52,092 bases of DNA from CAZYXZ01 sp964651395 (GTDB lineage Bacteria > Actinomycetota > Actinomycetes > BP-191). Location: NCBI GenBank assembly GCA_964651395.1, contig CAZYXZ010000014.1, forward strand, positions 1-52,092, read 5' to 3'. This document shows positions 49,319-52,092 of the stretch, in pieces. Position numbers and translations under genes: made by a program. Below the pieces are notes generated by a model that saw only the letters and a program-made list of their open reading frames with translations, made no database searches and had not been told where the DNA came from. How positions within the stretch are numbered: position 1 is the stretch's first letter; each line of letters begins with the position of its first letter.

Positions 49319-50112
49319 CACGGCTCAGGCGGTGCGTCCACGGCGTAGATGGACCAGCGGGCGTTGTGCAGCTCGACGATGTGGCCGGCCAGCGCGTGAT
49401 GCAGCCGCTGGCTGACGATGGCCACCGTCTCGGGGGTCGGGCGCTTGAGGGTGACCTCGAGCGCGGCGACGTCGATCCGCCGCAGCTCGTCGGTCGGCCG
49501 GATGTGGCCCCGGACGATCTGGCCCGCGACGGCCACGGCCTGCTCCGGGGCGAGGTCGCTCGGCGCCCCCGGCCAGAACAGGTCGACGCGCAGCACTGCC
49601 ACCGGGGGCATGGCCGCAGCGGCGGCCGCCTGGCCCGGCTGCGCGAGCACCTCCGCGGCCGCGCGCAGCAGTGCGTCGAGCGCGTTCTCGTCGGCCAGCC
49701 CGAACGGCTCCTCCGGCCCGCGCAACGCGACCAGGACCCCGCACGTCGTGCCCCGGGTGCGCATCGCGACGACGAGCGCGCTCACGTCGCGTTCCACGAT
49801 CGCCGGGTCGCCCTTGAGCACCGCGCGGACCGGGCGCTTCGCCGACACGGCGCGCTGGACCACGCTGCCGGCCAGCTTCTCCGGCCGGAGCACGGTGTGC
49901 GGCGCCTGCGCGGCCACCGCGATCTCGTTCCCGCTGACGGTCAGCCAGGCGAGCCCCCGCACGGGCACCAGCCGCCACGCCTCACGGACCAGAGCTCGGG
50001 GAAACGCCTCGAACTCGGTCGAGCCCACCGCCTCGGCCAGCGTCTGCCGCGCGCGGGCGATCTCCTCGGCGAGCCCGCCGGATCGCTTGCCGGATCCGAA
50101 GCCCTTGATCAC
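49318..50112 (-). CDS. GAF-like domain protein coupled to dnaN
   Basis: 264 aa. The first 35 residues are charged and helical (SGKRSGGLAEEIARARQTLAEAV). Residues about 40-165 resemble a GAF domain: EAFPRALVREAWRLVPVRGLAWLTVSGNEIAVAA, then ALVVAMRTRGTTCGVLVAL, and LADENALDALLRAAAEVLAQ. The C-terminal third is a separate alpha/beta region (AVLRVDLFWPG, LEVTLKRPTPETVAIVSQRLH). I recognise no family. GTG 50112 overlaps the dnaN stop as GTGA, so translation is tied to the sliding clamp. Ends 37 nt before mazE. Confidence 0.65.
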   Translation of the reverse strand: MIKGFGSGKRSGGLAEEIARARQTLAEAVGSTEFEAFPRALVREAWRLVPVRGLAWLTVSGNEIAVAAQAPHTVLRPEKLAGSVVQRAVSAKRPVRAVLKGDPAIVERDVSALVVAMRTRGTTCGVLVALRGPEEPFGLADENALDALLRAAAEVLAQPGQAAAAAAMPPVAVLRVDLFWPGAPSDLAPEQAVAVAGQIVRGHIRPTDELRRIDVAALEVTLKRPTPETVAIVSQRLHHALAGHIVELHNARWSIYAVDAPPEP

Positions 50113-51233
50113 CCGGACAGACGGACCGGCATCAGGAGGTAGCGGTAGTCCGCCTCGGTGTCCTTGCCCGTGAGGACGGCCGGCTTGATCGGACCGGTGA
50201 AGCTCAGGTGCGCGAGGTCGGAGTCGATCGCCCCGAGCCCGTCGAGCAGGTACTGCGGGTTGAAGGCGATCTGCATCGCCTCGCCCTCGTACGCGGCCTC
50301 GACGGTCTCGCTCGCCTGCGCCTCGTCGCCGGTGCCGGCCTCGAGGGTCACGGTGTCGGCGTCGAAGGACAGCCGGATCGGGGTGTTGCGCGCCGCGACC
50401 AGGGCGACCCGCTTGACCGCCTCGACCAGCGTCGAGGTGCTGACCTTCGCCACCGAGCCGAACTCGGTCGGGATCAGCGACCGGTAGCGCGGGAACTCGC
50501 CCTCGAGCAGCCGCGTCGTGGTACGCCGGGCGCCGCCCGAGAAGCCGACCAGGCCCTCCCCCTGGGCCCCGACGCCGAGCGCGATCGCGACCTCCGCGCC
50601 GGTGCCGGCCAGGGTCTTCGCCGCGTCGGCCAGCGTGCGCGCCGGGATCAGGGCGGTCGCGGCCTCGCTCGGCGCTCCCGGCTCGGGCCGCCACTTGAGG
50701 TCCCGCACCGCCAGCCGGTAGCGGTCGGTCGCCGCCAGCGTCAGCTGGTCGCCGTCGATCTCCACCCGGACGCCGGTCAGCACGGGCAGCGTGTCGTCGC
50801 GGCCCGCGGCCACGAAGACCTGTGCCACCGCGGCGGCGAACGCGTCGCTCGCGATCCGCCCGGAGGCGGCCGGCATGGCCGGCAGCGAGGGGTAGTCGTC
50901 GACCGGCAGCGTCGGCAGCGTGAACCGTGCCGTCCCGCAGGAGAGCACCGCACGGCTGCCGTCGGTGGTCAGCTCGACCGGCGCGGTCGGCAGGCTGCGG
51001 GTGATGTCGGCCAGCAGCCGGCCGGAGACCAGCACGCGGCCGGCTTCCTGGGCCTCGACCTCCAGGGTCGCCTCCGCCGACACCTCGTAGTCGAAGCCGG
51101 AGAGCTTCAGCTCATGCCCGGCCACCTCCAGCAGGAGGCCGGCCAGCACGGGTACGGCGGGACGCAGCGGCAGGGTACGAGCGGTCCAGCTGACCGCGTC
51201 CGCGAACTCGTCGCGCTCGACTCGGAACTTCAC
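50109..51233 (-). CDS. dnaN: DNA polymerase III beta subunit (sliding clamp)
   Basis: 374 aa, three-domain clamp. N-terminus KFRVERDEFADAVSWTARTLP; internal VLVSGRLLADITRSLP and LPVLTGVRVEIDGDQLTLAATDRYRLAVR; C-terminal IAFNPQYLLDGLGAI and the end YRYLLMPVRLSG. It tethers polymerase III and other partners to DNA. GTG start with GAGAGGG upstream. It sits on the left side of the origin spacer, in canonical position. Confidence 0.98.
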   Translation of the reverse strand: MKFRVERDEFADAVSWTARTLPLRPAVPVLAGLLLEVAGHELKLSGFDYEVSAEATLEVEAQEAGRVLVSGRLLADITRSLPTAPVELTTDGSRAVLSCGTARFTLPTLPVDDYPSLPAMPAASGRIASDAFAAAVAQVFVAAGRDDTLPVLTGVRVEIDGDQLTLAATDRYRLAVRDLKWRPEPGAPSEAATALIPARTLADAAKTLAGTGAEVAIALGVGAQGEGLVGFSGGARRTTTRLLEGEFPRYRSLIPTEFGSVAKVSTSTLVEAVKRVALVAARNTPIRLSFDADTVTLEAGTGDEAQASETVEAAYEGEAMQIAFNPQYLLDGLGAIDSDLAHLSFTGPIKPAVLTGKDTEADYRYLLMPVRLSG

Positions 51234-51516
51234 GGCGTACCGCCCTCTCTTGCTGTTCCAGTGTTCTTCATAGGTGATACAGACAGTGTTGTTAGGCGGG
51301 CTGACACTGTGGACAACGCGGGAAAGCGCAGGTCAGTGACGGTGCGCCCGGAAGGACAACCTGTGGGGACAAATGGGACAACTCCACACCGGGAGTGGAG
51401 GGCCTCGTGCGTCAACAGGCTGCCCACGGGTGCATGGGGGGTCGTCCACACGGTTGTCCCCAGCTTGTGCACCCGAAGATCGCCAACCGTTACCTGCCGA
51501 CCCGTAACCATCGTGC
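51234..51516. other. dnaA-dnaN spacer with DnaA boxes (oriC candidate)
   Basis: 283 bp without a gene. DnaA boxes against TTGTCCACA: 51308-51316 (minus, 9/9), 51364-51372 (minus, 8/9), 51442-51450 (plus, 8/9), 51454-51462 (plus, 8/9) and 51465-51473 (plus, 7/9). The left two point one way and the right three the other. The stretch 51250-51298 is relatively AT-rich for this genome and may be the melting region; it also must hold the dnaN promoter. The spacer is short for an actinobacterial origin, so part of oriC may lie outside. Confidence 0.75.
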
Positions 51517-52092
51517 TCATGCGGGCCGGGCCCGGACCTTGATCCGGTTGGTCAGCTCGGTCACCTGGTTGTAGACGGAGCGCCGCTCGGCCATGAGGGA
51601 GCGGATCTTGCGGTCCGCGTGCATGACCGTCGTGTGGTCGCGGCCGCCGAAGGCCTGGCCGATCTTCGGCAGGGACAGGTCGGTCAGCTCCCGGCACAGG
51701 TACATGGCGATCTGCCGTGCGTTGACCAGCACCCGGGACCGGCTGGAGCCGCAGAGCTCCTCCATCGACAGGCCGAAGTACGCCGAGGTCGCGGTCATGA
51801 TCGTGGCCGCGGTGATGTCGTTGCCGCCGTGCTCGGGAATCAGGTCCTTGAGCACGACCTCGGCCAGGGCCAGGTCCACCGGAGACCGGTTGAGGCTGGC
51901 GAAGGCGGTCACCCGGATCAGCGCGCCCTCGAGCTCGCGGATGTTGCTCTGGATCTTGCTGGAGATGTACTCGAGCACCTCCGGCGGCACCGCCAGCCGG
52001 TCGTGGGCGGCCTTCTTGCGGAGGATCGCGATGCGGGTCTCGAGGTCCGGCGGCTGCACGTCGGTGATCAGGCCCCACTCGAACCGGTTGCG
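51517..52092 (-). CDS. dnaA: Replication initiator DnaA, C-terminal part
   Basis: 191 codons at the right edge; the N-terminus is outside. The end of the AAA+ domain is present (NRFEWGLITDVQPPDLETR, LEYISSKIQSNIRELEGALIRV), then domain IV with the DNA-binding signature FGGRDHTTVMHADRKI. It binds TTGTCCACA-type boxes and opens the origin. The last residues KVRARPA are unremarkable. Confidence 0.98.
   Translation of the reverse strand, partial: RNRFEWGLITDVQPPDLETRIAILRKKAAHDRLAVPPEVLEYISSKIQSNIRELEGALIRVTAFASLNRSPVDLALAEVVLKDLIPEHGGNDITAATIMTATSAYFGLSMEELCGSSRSRVLVNARQIAMYLCRELTDLSLPKIGQAFGGRDHTTVMHADRKIRSLMAERRSVYNQVTELTNRIKVRARPA

Noticed and set aside
51361..51369. CTGTGGGGA read as a separate DnaA box on the minus strand
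   Set aside because: The register TGTGGGGAC matches only 6 of 9; the overlapping TGGGGACAA register (51364-51372) is the better 8/9 site.
1..52092. CRISPR array, insertion sequence, prophage or biosynthetic gene cluster
   Set aside because: No spaced direct repeats of CRISPR type, no transposase, integrase, phage structural or PKS/NRPS domains were seen on either strand.

Overview
High-GC (roughly 70%) actinomycete chromosome immediately left of the replication origin. Reading leftwards from the right edge, the minus strand carries dnaA (partial), a dnaA-dnaN spacer with DnaA boxes, dnaN, a GAF-like gene, mazEF, gnd, recF, dciA (DUF721), gyrB, gyrA, DUF3566, tRNA-Ile, a DLW-39-type microprotein and tRNA-Ala. 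Further left come ppiA, rhomboid, PH-domain protein, crgA, DUF881, class E sortase, pabA/trpG, and the plus-strand operon fhaA-fhaB-pstP-rodA-pbpA-pknA-pknB next to tRNA-Leu. This is the conserved actinobacterial origin/cell-envelope neighbourhood, seen in reverse orientation. Gene content fits a non-mycobacterial actinomycete with gnd beside recF; I cannot name the genus. A run of 10 Ns at 16096-16105 shows a draft scaffold.

Layout. 1-3.6 kb: a divergent CoA-transferase/enoyl-CoA hydratase pair, a 1-Cys peroxiredoxin and a secreted Asp-box (BNR-like) protein. 3.6-5.2 kb: two unrecognised membrane/secreted proteins behind a truncated MmcQ/YjbR-like stub. 5.2-13.7 kb: UvrA-like ABC protein, SnoaL-like protein, a two-gene signalling unit (MASE1-PP2C-HATPase-STAS fusion plus tandem HD-GYP/LuxR protein), and a flavin monooxygenase directly behind tRNA-Leu. 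13.8-22 kb: overlapping Ser/Thr-kinase and peptidoglycan-elongation operon. 22-31.6 kb: PabA, an acyl-CoA ligase with lysine/alanine-rich ends, sortase, CrgA, thiolase, L,D-transpeptidase, PH, rhomboid and cyclophilin genes. 31.7-38.7 kb: an accessory block with a CUT1-type sugar ABC transporter and small membrane proteins. 38.7-52.1 kb: tRNAs, gyrase, replication initiation and oriC.

How the parts fit: FhaA/FhaB, PstP, PknA/PknB, RodA and PBP form the phosphorylation-controlled elongation machinery; CrgA, L,D-transpeptidase and sortase act at the same envelope. DnaA, DnaN, RecF, DciA and gyrase serve replication. Many genes overlap by 1-11 nt, and several start 7-10 nt after a TANNNT box, suggesting frequent leaderless transcripts.

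No IS element, prophage, CRISPR array or rRNA was seen. No gene-free stretch exceeds 300 bases; the longest is the dnaA-dnaN spacer (283 bp). The most interesting items are: the dnaN-coupled GAF-like gene; a leaderless mazEF module inside the origin cluster beside a cut-off reading frame; the acyl-CoA ligase with histone-H1-like ends; the one-polypeptide partner-switch protein; a flavoprotein 12 nt behind tRNA-Leu; a paired DnaA box before an fmdB-like gene; and a dispersed palindrome.
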